A DNA stretch of 64,000 nucleotides from Enterobacter sp. Bisph1 (GCF_000814905.1 NZ_JXAG01000043.1:1-64000); one strand, 5' to 3'. Shown: positions 51,864 to 62,655, counted from the stretch's first letter. Made by a program: numbers and translations. Notes: generated by a model not told the origin, from the letters alone.

Positions 51864-52750
51864 GCCCGGCCTCCCAGCGCACTATCGAGTACGCGGGTGA
51901 AATGCATCGCCGACAGCGTCGCGCCATAGAACCAGACGGCAGGCACGCGCTGAAAACGACCGGCGCGCACAAACGGCATCGCCTGCCACAGCGGTGTCGC
52001 CATCAATTTCTGCATCTCCAGTTCGTTACCGTGATCGAAGCAGATAACATCCACATCTTTGTATTCCGCCAGCCGGTCGATACCCACCGCCACGCTGCCC
52101 CAGAAGGTGGTTTCCCCGTGCCAGGCGTTGCGGATCCCGACTTCATCAAGCACTTCCTGGAACAGGCAGTTCGGCCCAAACGCCAGAACATGGCGCTGAT
52201 CCAGCACCGTTATCATCAGTAACGGACGTTCGCCACGCCGCGCAAAATGGGGTTTTCTTTCGGCAAGCAGTGCATCAAAGTCGTCGAGATGTTTTTTGGC
52301 CGCCGCCTCCAGATTGAGGATTTGCGCCATCTCCATTAATGAACGTTTCGCCATGGTCAGCGGCTTTTTACCGTCACTAAAGGTGAAGCCGCGGCCCGGC
52401 GCGATTTTTGCCAGCTTCTCTTCTGCCGGGCCATAGCCCGCCGACCACACCATCCACGACGGTTTCATCTGCGTCAGCAGTTCGAGGTTCGGTTCGGTTC
52501 GCAGACCTACATCAATTACCGATGCGGGCAATGAAGGCTCGTTAACCCACAGGTTGTAATTGTGCACATCAGCGACGCCATAAGGCATTACGCCGAGCGC
52601 CAGCAGCAGTTCTACCGGCAGCCACTCCAGCGCCACGATACGCGCGGGGTCGATGGCAGCCGCTTTCGCACTGCGCATGTTCCACATTACGGGTGAAAGC
52701 GCCATCGCCATCAGCAGACGTCGACGGCTAAGAGAGAGTAATTCAGCCAT
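51860..52750 (-). CDS. fhuD: Ferric hydroxamate-binding periplasmic protein FhuD
   Basis: FhuD binds ferrichrome, coprogen and other hydroxamates in the periplasm and docks on FhuB. The 296-residue precursor begins MAELLSLSRRRLLMAMALSP, with a twin-arginine motif (SRRRLLM), so it is likely exported by the Tat route as in E. coli. The helical-backbone binding fold shows PARIVALEWLPVELLLALGV and the conserved WFYGATLSAMHFTRVL near the C terminus. The ATG shares one base with the fhuC stop (TGATG), and the end overlaps fhuB. Confidence 0.97.
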   Translation of the reverse strand: MAELLSLSRRRLLMAMALSPVMWNMRSAKAAAIDPARIVALEWLPVELLLALGVMPYGVADVHNYNLWVNEPSLPASVIDVGLRTEPNLELLTQMKPSWMVWSAGYGPAEEKLAKIAPGRGFTFSDGKKPLTMAKRSLMEMAQILNLEAAAKKHLDDFDALLAERKPHFARRGERPLLMITVLDQRHVLAFGPNCLFQEVLDEVGIRNAWHGETTFWGSVAVGIDRLAEYKDVDVICFDHGNELEMQKLMATPLWQAMPFVRAGRFQRVPAVWFYGATLSAMHFTRVLDSALGGRA

Positions 52751-53547
52751 CAGTAAACAAAACTCACCGGGGCTGCCCCGCCAGGGTGCGGCAGGATGCC
52801 CATAGGGATACCGTAAATCTGTTCCAGCGTCCCGGCGCGCATGATGGCCTCCGGCGCGCCTTCAGCGATCATTTCCCCGCCGCGCAGCGCCACCAGATAG
52901 TCGCAATAGCGCGCCGCCATATTGATATCGTGCAGCACGGCGATTACCGTCAGGCCGCGCTGCTGGCTTAAACGGTGCACCAGCGCCAGCACATCCACCT
53001 GATGGGCGATATCGAGCGCCGAGGTTGGCTCATCCAGCAGCAGACAGCGGCTATCCTGCGCTACCAGCATCGCGATCCACGCGCGTTGGCGTTCGCCACC
53101 GGAGAGACTATCCACCAGCCGGTGCGCCAGCGGTTTAAGTCCCACCAGTGCAATGGCCTCTTCTACCTTCTCTCTATCGGCAATGCCAAAACGCCCTAAC
53201 GCCCCGTGCCACGGGTAACGGCCAATCGCCACCAGTTCACGTACCGTCATCCCTTCCGCCTGCGGTAACTGTTGCGGCAGGTAGGCCACTTTGCGGGCGA
53301 AGGCTTTGCTGTTCCAGCTGTCCAGCGGTTGCCCGTCCAGCAGGATATCGCCGTCGGTTGGCGGCTGGTGGCGGCCAAGCATTTTCAAAAGCGTGGATTT
53401 ACCGGAGCCGTTATGACCAATCAGGCCGGTGACTTTGCCCAGCGGAAAGGTCAGCGAAAGCGGATGCAGCAGCGTGCGGCCAGGCACGCGAAAGGTGACA
53501 TCGCTCAGCTGAAAGGTAGTATCGGGAAGCGCTTTGTTTTCCTGCAT
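52750..53547 (-). CDS. fhuC: Ferric hydroxamate ABC importer, ATP-binding protein FhuC
   Basis: FhuC is the ATPase of the hydroxamate importer. The start at 53547 (MQENKALPDTTFQLSDVTFR) gives 265 residues as in E. coli; eight extra codons upstream are possible but unneeded. Walker A GHNGSGKST, Q-loop YLPQQLPQAEGMT, signature SLSGGERQRAW, Walker B CLLLDEPTSALD and the switch His in VLHDINMAARY are all present. It lies 47 bases after fhuA. Confidence 0.98.
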   Translation of the reverse strand: MQENKALPDTTFQLSDVTFRVPGRTLLHPLSLTFPLGKVTGLIGHNGSGKSTLLKMLGRHQPPTDGDILLDGQPLDSWNSKAFARKVAYLPQQLPQAEGMTVRELVAIGRYPWHGALGRFGIADREKVEEAIALVGLKPLAHRLVDSLSGGERQRAWIAMLVAQDSRCLLLDEPTSALDIAHQVDVLALVHRLSQQRGLTVIAVLHDINMAARYCDYLVALRGGEMIAEGAPEAIMRAGTLEQIYGIPMGILPHPGGAAPVSFVY

Positions 53548-53594
53548 GATCGCCAACTTATAAGCGGGCACAGCGAACCGTGCCCGAAGAGAGA

Positions 53595-55847
53595 TTAGAA
53601 GCGGAAGGTTGCGGTCGCCACCACCTGGCGCTCTGCGCCCCAGAAGCAGCCGTAGGTGTTAAAGCAGCTTGCAACGTACTCACGATCAAGCAGGTTATTA
53701 ACATGCACCGCCACGTTCGAACCGGCCATGCCGAAGCGAGCCAGATCGTAACGAACCAGCGCATCAACCACCGTGTAGCTGCCTACCTTAAAGGAGTTAG
53801 CCGGATCGCCGTAGCTGGAGCCGCTAAAGCGTGCACCGGTGCCCAACGTCAGGCCAGAGAGCGCACCATCATAGAAGGTGTAATCACCCCACAGAGATGC
53901 CATATGTTTTGGCACCTGGGCCGGGGTGTTGCCTTTATAAGTGGTATCAGTGGTGTATTCAGCCTGAGTATAAGTGTAAGAACCGACCATATTCAGGTTG
54001 GCTGACAACGCCGCTTTCGCTTCAATCTCAACGCCGCGCGCGCGGATCTCGCCCCCTTCAACCGACCAGATCGATCCATTTGGATCGGCCATCAGGTTGT
54101 TGCTCTTGGTGAGCTGATAAAGCGCGCCGGTCAGGACAATTGGCTGGTCTTTCGGGCTGTATTTCACGCCGGTTTCGTATTGCTTACCTTTGGACGGCGT
54201 AAAAATAGCGCCGCTCGCGCCGGTGGTCGAAGCCGGTTCAAAGGATTCACTGTAGCTGAAGTAAGGAGTAACGCCGTTGTCAAACAGGTAGTTAACGCCA
54301 CCGCGCCAGGTAAACTGCTTATCGTCACGTTGCGAGGTCACATTGGTGGTACGGTTAAACGCACTCTGTTTAGCCCAATCATAACGGCCGCCCAGCGTGA
54401 CCAGCACCTTATCCCATTGCGCCTGATCCTGTGCGTACAGGCCCGTTTGCTGCTGGCGATTGAGGATTTGATAGGCACCGGACGGTGTGGAATGCGCGCT
54501 GAAATCAAAATCGTTGCGGTCGAGATTGTAGATATCAGACGGTGCGACAGCACCGGCATAGCCGAACCACGAGTTAATGTCGTTACGCATCCGCATGTAA
54601 TCAACGCCGGTCAGCAGGATATGATCCACCGCGCCGGTAGAGAACGCGCTTTGCAGCTGCGTATCGACGGAGAAGTTCTGCAGCTTCTCATGATCGATAA
54701 CGTACTGACGCGTCAGATAATGGCCCCATTCGGATTGCGCAATATTTTTACATGGACTGGTTGATGGGCTGTTCGCGTAGAGCTTATCGGAACACATGCC
54801 GTAGCCATAAGTACTGTTATGCGCTGTTTTATTCTCGGCATAACGCAGATTCTGACGCACGGTAAAGGTATCGTCGAACGCGTGTTCGAAGCTGTAACCC
54901 ACCATTTTCTGATTACGTGAATAGGTGTTGTTTTTCGAGCCTTCGTTGAAATCTGTCGGCAGACGATTGCCGTTTGGCAGCGGCTCAACGGTGCCCTCTT
55001 TCGGCAACCAGCCGTAATAGCCGGTATCCGGCTCGTTCTGGAAGTAGGACAAGAAGGTGAAATTGGTCTTGTCATCAGGACGCCAGCTAAAGGACGGCGC
55101 AATCGTGTATCGCTGCTCTTTAATCCCCTGCTGCTGTGCGTTAGCGGAACGCGCAAGCCCGGTTAAGCGATAAGAGAATACGCCGTTATCGTCCAGCGCA
55201 TCGCTAAAATCAAAGCCGGTCTGGAAAAGATTATCCGTGCCTGCTTTAAACTGTACTTCATACAGAGGCGTGGTCGTCGGGCGCTTGCTGACCATATTCA
55301 ACAGGCCGCCAGGACTGCTTTTGCCGTATAAAACGGAGGTTGGGCCGCGCAGAATTTCTGCACGCTCAACCATATAAGGATCGATTACCGCGTCGTTATA
55401 GAAGTTGCCCTGCATCTTCAAACCGTCGAGGTAGTTGTTCTGCGTCTGCCCATCGGCGGCAAAACCACGAATAATCAGGTAATCATAGGTATTGGATGCG
55501 CCACGCGTACCGACCGCAACGCCCGGCGTGTAGCTCAGGGCTTCTTTAACGGATTTCGGCTGGTGGAGCGCTATCTCTTCGCTGGTCACCACGGAGATAG
55601 ATTGCGGTGTTTTCTCCAGCGGCATATCGGTTTTCGTCGCCGTTGCCGTGTGCTTCGCGGCAATCGTAGCCGCCGGTCCCCAGGCGCTTTCCTGCGGTGC
55701 AGCGCTGGTGGTGACGGTAATAGTTTCTTCTTTTTGGGTGGTTGCAGCCTGTGCGTAAACAGACATGCCGCTAACCGCTGTGGCTACTACAACCGCGATT
55801 TTACGCAGCGTAGTGTTAACTGGCTGAGCAGTGTTAGGACGCGCCAT
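53595..55847 (-). CDS. fhuA: TonB-dependent ferrichrome outer-membrane receptor FhuA
   Basis: FhuA imports ferrichrome with TonB energy and is the receptor for phages T1, T5 and phi80, colicin M and microcin J25 in E. coli. The ATG at 55847 (MARPNTAQPVNTTLRKIAVV) gives 750 residues against 747. A signal peptide is followed by the TonB box (ETITVTT), the plug (about 160 residues with ESAWGPA and LIIRGFAADGQTQNN) and a 22-strand barrel ending VVATATFRF. Extracellular loops, notably the cysteine loop around MCSDKLYANSPSTSPC, differ strongly from E. coli. A Fur box precedes it. Confidence 0.97.
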   Translation of the reverse strand: MARPNTAQPVNTTLRKIAVVVATAVSGMSVYAQAATTQKEETITVTTSAAPQESAWGPAATIAAKHTATATKTDMPLEKTPQSISVVTSEEIALHQPKSVKEALSYTPGVAVGTRGASNTYDYLIIRGFAADGQTQNNYLDGLKMQGNFYNDAVIDPYMVERAEILRGPTSVLYGKSSPGGLLNMVSKRPTTTPLYEVQFKAGTDNLFQTGFDFSDALDDNGVFSYRLTGLARSANAQQQGIKEQRYTIAPSFSWRPDDKTNFTFLSYFQNEPDTGYYGWLPKEGTVEPLPNGNRLPTDFNEGSKNNTYSRNQKMVGYSFEHAFDDTFTVRQNLRYAENKTAHNSTYGYGMCSDKLYANSPSTSPCKNIAQSEWGHYLTRQYVIDHEKLQNFSVDTQLQSAFSTGAVDHILLTGVDYMRMRNDINSWFGYAGAVAPSDIYNLDRNDFDFSAHSTPSGAYQILNRQQQTGLYAQDQAQWDKVLVTLGGRYDWAKQSAFNRTTNVTSQRDDKQFTWRGGVNYLFDNGVTPYFSYSESFEPASTTGASGAIFTPSKGKQYETGVKYSPKDQPIVLTGALYQLTKSNNLMADPNGSIWSVEGGEIRARGVEIEAKAALSANLNMVGSYTYTQAEYTTDTTYKGNTPAQVPKHMASLWGDYTFYDGALSGLTLGTGARFSGSSYGDPANSFKVGSYTVVDALVRYDLARFGMAGSNVAVHVNNLLDREYVASCFNTYGCFWGAERQVVATATFRF

Positions 55848-55881
55848 GGATTTTTCTCTAATCAAATAAGTGAACGATAAC

Positions 55882-55900
55882 GTAAACGAGAATTATTATT
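55882..55900 (-). promoter_or_regulatory. Fur box upstream of fhuA
   Basis: On the minus strand 55900-55882 reads AATAATAATTCTCGTTTAC, which agrees with the 19-base Fur consensus GATAATGATAATCATTATC at 12 positions. It lies 35 bases before the fhuA ATG, as expected for an operator over the promoter, so fhuACDB is probably repressed by Fe-Fur. The adjoining sequence to about 55872 may extend it as a second overlapping box. Confidence 0.75.
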
Positions 55901-56046
55901 ATGACCGCAGCATAATATGCGAAGCGTTGTGCGCATAGCAAGCAGTAAGCAGCCGGAAAAGCGATAAGGGATGAAGAAGTAACCAGCGTATTTGCAGGGA
56001 GTTACGAGGGAATTAAACCAGCGTTATTGGCATGTTTAACAACGGT

Positions 56047-56075
56047 GAAAAAACCCCGATGTTGCCATCGGGGTT
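56047..56075 (-). terminator. Intrinsic terminator of mrcB
   Basis: AACCCCGATG (56052-56061) and CATCGGGGTT (56066-56075) form a perfect 10-bp stem with a TTGC loop, followed on the minus strand by TTTTTTCACC. It begins about 24 bases after the mrcB stop. Between it and fhuA no further gene is seen. Confidence 0.93.
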
Positions 56076-56098
56076 GCTGCTTTTATTACGGATTAGGA

Positions 56099-58618
56099 TT
56101 AATTGCCACCAAACATATCTTTAATCCAGCCCGCTACGCCATCGCTTTTCTGCTCCTTCTGCGGCGGCTGTTGAGGCTGCTGCTGCGGTTGCTGCTCTGG
56201 CTGAGATTGATCAAACGGGTTGCCGGTTTGCGGCGGCTGCTGGGTTTGCTGGCACAGAGAATCCGGGTTGGTGGTCCACACCGGCAGCTGGCGCACGCCA
56301 CCGCCGCCGCAGACAAAGTTGCCCATCTCATCGACGCCCATAGTATTAATATCTTCCGGCGGCGTCAGGTTCAGCGGGTTCGGCGACTGGTTATCCAGAT
56401 AGCGCTGGTAAATCGCCATCGCACCGCTGGCACCATACAGTTTGGTCGGCTGGTTATTATCACGACCCACCCAGGTAATGGTCACTTCACGCCCGTCGAT
56501 ACCGGCAAACCAGGTATCAACGTTATTGTTGGTGGTACCGGTTTTGCCTGCCAGATGCAGCCCCGGATACTTCGCACCCAGCTGGCGGCCCGTTCCGCGC
56601 TGGACAACCTGCTGCATCGTCCATAGCGTCATATAGGCTGCCTGAGCGGGAACGGCGCGTTCCGCCTGCGGGAAGCTCTGATAGAGCACCGTACCATCTT
56701 CCGCAATCACCGAACGCAGCGCGGAGAGCGGTGCGCGGTTACCGCCGCTGGCGATAGTCTGGAAAGCCTGCGCCACTTCAATAGGCGTCAGGTTCAGCGC
56801 ACCGAGCAGCATCGACGGCATACCCGTCAGCTGATCTTTCGGCGCGCCGAGTTTTTCCCAGGTATCCGTCACCGCCGGTAAACCTACCGCCATACCGAGG
56901 TTCACCGTCGGTACGTTCATTGAGCGGGTCAACGCATCTACCATCATCACCTGACCACTGAAGCGACGGTCATCGTTCTGCGGCGCCCACACCTGGCCAT
57001 TGGACAAGCGCAGTGAGATCGGCGCATCGGCAATCCAGGTATTCAGGCGATAGATATTCGGTTGGCTTAGCGCCGTGAGATAGGTCGCCGGTTTCGCCAG
57101 CGAACCAATCGAGCGCCGCGCCTGCATCGCACGGTTATAGCCCGCGAACTGCGGCGTTGCCCCGCCGACCATGGCGCGCACTTCGCCGGTAAAGCGGTCA
57201 ACGACCACCATCGCCGTTTCAAGGTCCGTCAGTTTACGCTGCTTGATCAGCAGCGGAATGCCTTCGACGGCGGCTTTCTCAGCGGCATCCTGCGCCACGG
57301 AGTCAAAGGTGGTGAAGATCTTCACGCCGGAGAGATCTTTAACTTTATCCCCCAGCTTCGCCTGTAGCTCCTGGCGCACCATCTGCATAAACGCCGGTTG
57401 CGGTGAAATCACCCCCCCGCGCGGCTGCACGCCCAGCGGACGGGCGCTCAGCATGTCGTAAATTTCCTGGTCGATCACGTTCTGCTGCTGCAGCAGACGC
57501 AGCACCAGGTTACGACGTTCCAGCGCCAGTTTCGGGTTACGCCACGGGTTATAGATAGACGCACCTTTCACCATCCCCACCAGCAACGCCTGCTGATCGA
57601 GGCTCAGCTCTTCAACCGGGCGGCCAAAGTAGTAGAGGCTCGCCAGCGGGAAGCCGCGGATCTCGTTATCGCCACTCTGACCGAGATAGACCTCGTTCAT
57701 ATACAGCTCAAGAATGCGATCCTTGCTGTAGCGGGCATCCATAATTAGCGCCATATAGGCTTCGTTGGCTTTACGCCAGTAGGAGCGCTCGCTGCTGAGG
57801 AACAGGTTTTTCACTAACTGCTGCGTTAGCGTACTCGCCCCCTGCACCGTACGCCCGGCGGTCAGGTTCGCCAGCACCGCACGACCAATGGAGTAGAAAC
57901 TGATGCCGTCGTGTTCGTAAAAGTGACGGTCTTCGGTTGCCAGCAGGGTATCGACCAGCAGATCCGGGAAGCCGTTACGCGGCACGAACAGGCGCTGTTC
58001 GCCATTCGGCGAAGAGAGCATGGTGATGAGACGCGGATCGAGACGGAAGAAGCCGAACTGGCGGTTGCTGTCCATGTTTTCGATGGTTTCCAGACGATTG
58101 TCGTCAAAGGTCAGACGCGCGCGCACCTGCCCTTCTTTACTGTCCGGGAAATCAAAAGGACGGCGGATCATCTCGATGCTTTTCGCCTGCACGGTAAACT
58201 CGCCGGGACGGGTCATCTTCGTCACCTGGCGGTATTGCGTGGCTTCCAGCAGCTTCACCATCTCATTTTTGCTGATGGCCATATCCGGTTCGAGGTTGAC
58301 CATCCGGCCATACACCGCGGCGGGCAGCTGCCAAACTTTACCGTCGATACGGGCGCGGATTTTTTGATCCAGATAAACGCCATAAATAGCGCATAGCACG
58401 GCCAGAATGATGGCAATTTTTACTAATAGCCAGAACCAGCCGCGTTTGCCGCGTGGCTTCTTGCCTTTGCCTCTCCCTTTTTTCGGCATCGGTTCCTCAT
58501 CTTCATCGTCATACTCGTCGTACTCTTCTTCCTCGAGTCGACGTCGGCTGATTTTCTCTTTCGCCGGACGCGCAGGTTTCCCCTTGCGTCCAATTGGCTC
58601 GCGGTCATTCCCCGCCAT
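56099..58618 (-). CDS. mrcB: Penicillin-binding protein 1B, bifunctional peptidoglycan synthase
   Basis: PBP1b polymerises and crosslinks peptidoglycan and is activated by the lipoprotein LpoB. The 839-residue protein has a cytoplasmic acidic/basic N terminus, one membrane helix ([20 protein letters not shown], about 65-84), the UB2H domain, the GT51 glycosyltransferase with catalytic Glu in [16 protein letters not shown], and the transpeptidase with Ser in [14 protein letters not shown] (about residue 505), the SMN-type motif, and KTGTTNN. The C-terminal tail is a long run of Gln and Pro. Five residues shorter than E. coli. A terminator follows. Confidence 0.98.
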   Translation of the reverse strand: MAGNDREPIGRKGKPARPAKEKISRRRLEEEEYDEYDDEDEEPMPKKGRGKGKKPRGKRGWFWLLVKIAIILAVLCAIYGVYLDQKIRARIDGKVWQLPAAVYGRMVNLEPDMAISKNEMVKLLEATQYRQVTKMTRPGEFTVQAKSIEMIRRPFDFPDSKEGQVRARLTFDDNRLETIENMDSNRQFGFFRLDPRLITMLSSPNGEQRLFVPRNGFPDLLVDTLLATEDRHFYEHDGISFYSIGRAVLANLTAGRTVQGASTLTQQLVKNLFLSSERSYWRKANEAYMALIMDARYSKDRILELYMNEVYLGQSGDNEIRGFPLASLYYFGRPVEELSLDQQALLVGMVKGASIYNPWRNPKLALERRNLVLRLLQQQNVIDQEIYDMLSARPLGVQPRGGVISPQPAFMQMVRQELQAKLGDKVKDLSGVKIFTTFDSVAQDAAEKAAVEGIPLLIKQRKLTDLETAMVVVDRFTGEVRAMVGGATPQFAGYNRAMQARRSIGSLAKPATYLTALSQPNIYRLNTWIADAPISLRLSNGQVWAPQNDDRRFSGQVMMVDALTRSMNVPTVNLGMAVGLPAVTDTWEKLGAPKDQLTGMPSMLLGALNLTPIEVAQAFQTIASGGNRAPLSALRSVIAEDGTVLYQSFPQAERAVPAQAAYMTLWTMQQVVQRGTGRQLGAKYPGLHLAGKTGTTNNNVDTWFAGIDGREVTITWVGRDNNQPTKLYGASGAMAIYQRYLDNQSPNPLNLTPPEDINTMGVDEMGNFVCGGGGVRQLPVWTTNPDSLCQQTQQPPQTGNPFDQSQPEQQPQQQPQQPPQKEQKSDGVAGWIKDMFGGN

Positions 58619-58728
58619 GCTTTACTCTCCGCAACTTTCAGGCGCAAGGGCCTGATTCTCAACTCTTCTGCTTACAGGCAGAAGAAGAAATCTCTCAATT
58701 TATCGCACTGTTTCTGGCGCAACGGCCC

Positions 58729-61164
58729 TCAGTGCGACGAATATTTTATGGTGCGCCGCGTCGGCGCGGTATTTGCCGGATCGTCCGGCCAGACATGCTT
58801 CGGATAGCGTCCTTTCATCTCCTTTTGCACTTCACGGTATGCGCCAGCCCAAAAAGCGCTTAAATCACGCGTGATTTGCAGCGGCCGCTGCGCAGGGGAA
58901 AGCAGCTCCAGCACCAACGCCACCCGCCCTTGTGCAATAGTGGGCGTCGTCGCTTCGCCAAACATCTCCTGCATGCGCACTGCCAGCGCAGGTGGGTTAT
59001 CTTCATGATAACGAATCGCGATGCGGCTTCCCGTCGGCACAGTGTAATGCGCAGGCAGCTCACTATCCAGACGTTGGCGTAATGCCCACGGCATCGCGTT
59101 TTGTAGCGCCCCGGCAATATCCAGCGCTTTCAGCGCACGCAGCGATTGTACGCCACCCATTTGCGGTAACAGCCACGTTTCGAGATTTTCCAGCAGCGAC
59201 GCCTCATCGACGGCCGGCCACTCAACCTCCGGCAGCCATTTCGCTGCGCAGTGCAAGCGTAATCGCAGCTGTTCGGCTTCCGGCGTCCAGTTCAATACCC
59301 GCAAACCTTTATCACGAATACCGTTGAGCATCGCCTGATGCAGCTCCTCTTCTGACGGTTTCGCCAGCGGCTGGACCTTGAGCGTTAACTGGCCTATCCG
59401 GAAACGGCGAAACGCTTTTAACGTGCCCTGCGCCTCGTCCCACTCGACGCTGTCCGACGGCTGTAATAAATGCGGACAGCGGCTGATAAGAGCGTCAATA
59501 TCCAGCGGCAGCGCCAGCAATATGCGCGCATCCGGCGACTGGCTACCCTGCAACAGCAGCGGCGCAATCAGCCATTCGTGACGATTCATGGCATCATCCA
59601 CATCCAGCATCGCCCCCATACCGTTTGCCAGTTGATAACGTCCTTCCTGACCGCGCCGACGGGCGATACGATCGGCAAAGGCGCTCGCCAGCAGAGGGGC
59701 CAGCGCACGACTCTCCTCATGGCCGTTACTGCTTTTCAAGCGGCGAGCGAGCTGGCGCGCCCGTTGCTGCCAGTTCGGCTGAGTCCGGGAAAAGGCGGCG
59801 CTTAAATCACTGTTCGCTCCGCGCGGCGGCTCTTCAAGGATCGCCGCCAGTTTAGCCGCTGTGGCAATCTCATCATCGCCTTGCGCCGCCGCCAGCATCG
59901 CGGCCAGCCTGGGTTCATTACCCAACGCCGCCATGCGTTGCCCAAACGGCGTCAACCGGCCATTTTCCAGCGCCTGTAGCTGTTCGAGCAGCTTACGCGC
60001 CGCGGCGAGATTAGCCGCTAACGGCAGATCCAGCCAGTTTAACTGGGCAGGATCCTGGCAGCCCCACTGTAATAACTCCATCAGCAGCCCGGAGAGATCG
60101 CTGTTCAGGATCTCCGGGCTACTCTGCGCCGCCGCACGTTCCGCCTGCTCTTTACTGAGCAGATGCACGCAGATGCCCGGCTCCAGACGCCCTGCTCGCC
60201 CGGCGCGCTGGGTCATCGAGGCAATACTGGTGCGCTGTGTGACCAGGCGGGTCAAGCCGCTGCGGGCATCGAAACGGGCGACGCGCTCCAGCGCGCTATC
60301 AACCACCAGGCGAATACCTTCAATGGTTAAACTGGTTTCGGCAATATTTGTTGCCAGCACCACTTTACGCTGCCCCACAGGCGCAGGCAGTATCGCCTTG
60401 CGCTGTTCCGTCAGCGGCAGCGCGCCGTAGAGCGGACAGAGCAGCGTATCGCTGCCGACGCGGGAAGCCAGCTGCTCCTGTACGCGCTGAATTTCCGCGA
60501 CGCCGGGCAAAAACAGCAGCAGCGAACCCGCTTCCTGACGCAGAAGTTCTGCGGTTGCCTGGGCGACCGCCTCGTCAAAGCGCACATGAGCTGGCAAAGG
60601 CTGATAGCGCTGCTCAACGGGAAAAGCACGTCCGGCTGAAACAATGGCCGGCGCATCCGGTAACAGCGTCTGCAAACGCGCGTTATCCAGCGTGGCCGAC
60701 ATCACCAGCAGCTTGAGATCGTCGCGCAAGCCTTGCTGCACATCGAGCAGCAGCGCCAGCGCGAGGTCCGCCTGCAAACTGCGCTCGTGAAACTCATCAA
60801 GGATCACCAGCCCCACGCCGCCAAGCTCCGGATCCTGCTGAATCATTCGCGTTAAAATCCCTTCGGTGACCACTTCGAGCCGGGTATTTGGCCCGACGCA
60901 GGTCTGCGCCCGCATACGATAGCCGACGGTTTCGCCAGGCTGTTCATCAAGCATTTCCGCCAGACGCTGCGCCACGTTGCGCGCCGCCAGCCGACGAGGT
61001 TCGAGCAGTAAAATGCGCCCGTTAATGTCGCCCTGTTGCAGCAGTTGCAACGGTAACCAGGTGGATTTCCCGGCCCCGGTCGGCGCACTTAACAGCACCT
61101 GGGGTGCGGTGCGCAAGGCGCTAAGGATCTCGGGTAGAACGGCGGCGGCTGGCAGTAACGACAC
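58729..61164 (-). CDS. hrpB: ATP-dependent RNA helicase-like protein HrpB
   Basis: HrpB is a DEAH-box helicase family protein of unsettled role in enterics. The 811-residue protein has RecA domain 1 with Walker A SAPTGAGKST (about 26-35), the DEFHERSLQADLAL segment carrying motif II DEFH, and SAT in VMSATLD. RecA domain 2 has the QRAGRAGRLEPG motif VI. The winged-helix and C-terminal domain specific to HrpB follows to PKHVWPDDPANTAPTRRT. It lies 110 bases upstream of mrcB on the same strand and is divergent from thpR. Confidence 0.95.
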   Translation of the reverse strand: MSLLPAAAVLPEILSALRTAPQVLLSAPTGAGKSTWLPLQLLQQGDINGRILLLEPRRLAARNVAQRLAEMLDEQPGETVGYRMRAQTCVGPNTRLEVVTEGILTRMIQQDPELGGVGLVILDEFHERSLQADLALALLLDVQQGLRDDLKLLVMSATLDNARLQTLLPDAPAIVSAGRAFPVEQRYQPLPAHVRFDEAVAQATAELLRQEAGSLLLFLPGVAEIQRVQEQLASRVGSDTLLCPLYGALPLTEQRKAILPAPVGQRKVVLATNIAETSLTIEGIRLVVDSALERVARFDARSGLTRLVTQRTSIASMTQRAGRAGRLEPGICVHLLSKEQAERAAAQSSPEILNSDLSGLLMELLQWGCQDPAQLNWLDLPLAANLAAARKLLEQLQALENGRLTPFGQRMAALGNEPRLAAMLAAAQGDDEIATAAKLAAILEEPPRGANSDLSAAFSRTQPNWQQRARQLARRLKSSNGHEESRALAPLLASAFADRIARRRGQEGRYQLANGMGAMLDVDDAMNRHEWLIAPLLLQGSQSPDARILLALPLDIDALISRCPHLLQPSDSVEWDEAQGTLKAFRRFRIGQLTLKVQPLAKPSEEELHQAMLNGIRDKGLRVLNWTPEAEQLRLRLHCAAKWLPEVEWPAVDEASLLENLETWLLPQMGGVQSLRALKALDIAGALQNAMPWALRQRLDSELPAHYTVPTGSRIAIRYHEDNPPALAVRMQEMFGEATTPTIAQGRVALVLELLSPAQRPLQITRDLSAFWAGAYREVQKEMKGRYPKHVWPDDPANTAPTRRTIKYSSH

Positions 61165-61237
61165 AAAAGCTCCGGAGGGTTAACATACGACGGCACGCAG
61201 TATAACATCACCGCAAACCTTTGACTTCGAGCCTGCC

Positions 61238-61768
61238 ATGTCTGAACCGAAAAGGCTGTTTTTCGCCCTTGAACTTCCTGCTGATATTCAACAGCAGATC
61301 ATTTTGTGGCGCGCACAGCACTTCCTGGCGGACGCCGGACGGCCGATTGCCGCCGCGAATCTGCACTTAACGCTGGCGTTTCTGGGGGCTATCAGTACGG
61401 AAAAACAGCGCGCGCTTGAGTCGCTGGCGGGCCGTATTCGCCAGCCGGGTTTTACCCTTACACTGGACGATGCCGGACAGTGGCTGCGCTCGCGGGTGGT
61501 GTGGCTCGGTTCACGCCAGCCGCCGCGCGGGCTGCTGCAGCTGGCAGATATGCTACGCGCGCAGGCCTCGCGCAGCGGCTGTTATCAAAGCCCGCAGCCG
61601 TTCCATCCGCACATTACGCTGCTGCGCGACGCCAGCCATGCTGTACCGCTGCCGCCGCCGGGTTTTCACTGGTCATTTCCGGTAACGGCATTTTCGCTCT
61701 ATGAATCACACTTTAGCCAGGGCCGAACGCGCTATAGCGAACTGAAACGCTGGACGCTGCAAACATAA
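61238..61768 (+). CDS. thpR: RNA 2',3'-cyclic phosphodiesterase ThpR (LigT)
   Basis: ThpR (LigT) belongs to the 2H phosphoesterase superfamily; it opens 2',3'-cyclic phosphates on RNA and can join tRNA halves through a 2'-5' bond in vitro. The 176-residue protein has both HxTx motifs, HLTLAFLG (about residues 43-50) and HPHITLLRD (about 126-134). It starts the thpR-sfsA pair, nine bases before sfsA. Confidence 0.95.
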   Translation: MSEPKRLFFALELPADIQQQIILWRAQHFLADAGRPIAAANLHLTLAFLGAISTEKQRALESLAGRIRQPGFTLTLDDAGQWLRSRVVWLGSRQPPRGLLQLADMLRAQASRSGCYQSPQPFHPHITLLRDASHAVPLPPPGFHWSFPVTAFSLYESHFSQGRTRYSELKRWTLQT

Positions 61769-61777
61769 GGATGTTCT

Positions 61778-62482
61778 ATGGATTTTTCCCCACCGCTCAA
61801 ATCCGCCACCCTGATTCAGCGGTATAAACGTTTCCTTGCCGATGTTGTCACGCCTGAAGGGGAAACCCTGACTTTGCATTGCCCGAATACCGGCGCAATG
61901 ACCGGTTGCGCCACGCCGGGGGACACGGTTTGGTATTCCACATCGAATAATCCGAAACGTAAATATGCCCATACGTGGGAATTATCCCAAACCCAGCAGG
62001 GGGCGTTTATTTGCGTCAATACTCAGCGGGCAAATATGCTGACAAAAGAAGCGATCGTCGCTGAACGGCTACCAGAACTGAGGGGCTATAGCGTTCTGAA
62101 AAGCGAAGTAAAATACGGCGCGGAAAATAGCAGGATTGATTTTCTATTACAGGCGCATGACCGACGCAACTGCTATATTGAAGTGAAATCGGTCACGCTC
62201 GCCGAGCAGCAGTCGGGCTACTTCCCGGATGCGGTAACCCTGCGGGGACAGAAGCATTTACGGGAGTTGATGAGCGTTGCGGCCAACGGCGATCGCGCGG
62301 TAATCCTGTTTGCCGTACTGCACTCCGCCGTTGAACATTTTTCTCCCGCACACCATATTGATGAGGAATACGCGCGTTTACTGAAAGAGGCACATTGCCG
62401 AGGGGTGGAAGTTATTGCTTATAAAGCGGAACTTTCTGCCGATAATATCACTCTTAGTTTGCCACTGCCTTTTACGGTATAA
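61778..62482 (+). CDS. sfsA: DNA/RNA nuclease or regulator SfsA
   Basis: SfsA was found as a factor that stimulates maltose gene expression when overproduced; the family has an N-terminal OB-like fold and a PD-(D/E)XK nuclease-like C-terminal domain. The 234 residues match E. coli. Seen are the N-terminal segment [20 protein letters not shown] and [20 protein letters not shown], and the nuclease core with SRIDFLLQ and [13 protein letters not shown] (the ExK signature). It follows thpR by nine bases and lies before dksA across a 173-base gap that must hold the dksA promoter. Confidence 0.94.
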   Translation: MDFSPPLKSATLIQRYKRFLADVVTPEGETLTLHCPNTGAMTGCATPGDTVWYSTSNNPKRKYAHTWELSQTQQGAFICVNTQRANMLTKEAIVAERLPELRGYSVLKSEVKYGAENSRIDFLLQAHDRRNCYIEVKSVTLAEQQSGYFPDAVTLRGQKHLRELMSVAANGDRAVILFAVLHSAVEHFSPAHHIDEEYARLLKEAHCRGVEVIAYKAELSADNITLSLPLPFTV

Positions 62483-62655
62483 AGGCAAGCTTATGACGAG
62501 TAAGTGGTTTGGTCGCGTGCGCAAATACGCTTTTCTTCACAGGGTTGTCAAGTGTTGCGTTTAGATATTTGCCATCCGTAAAAGCATCTGCTATTTATAG
62601 CGGCCTGATTTTTCCCCCACACGGGGATCGATAGTGCGTGTTAAGGAGAAGCAAC

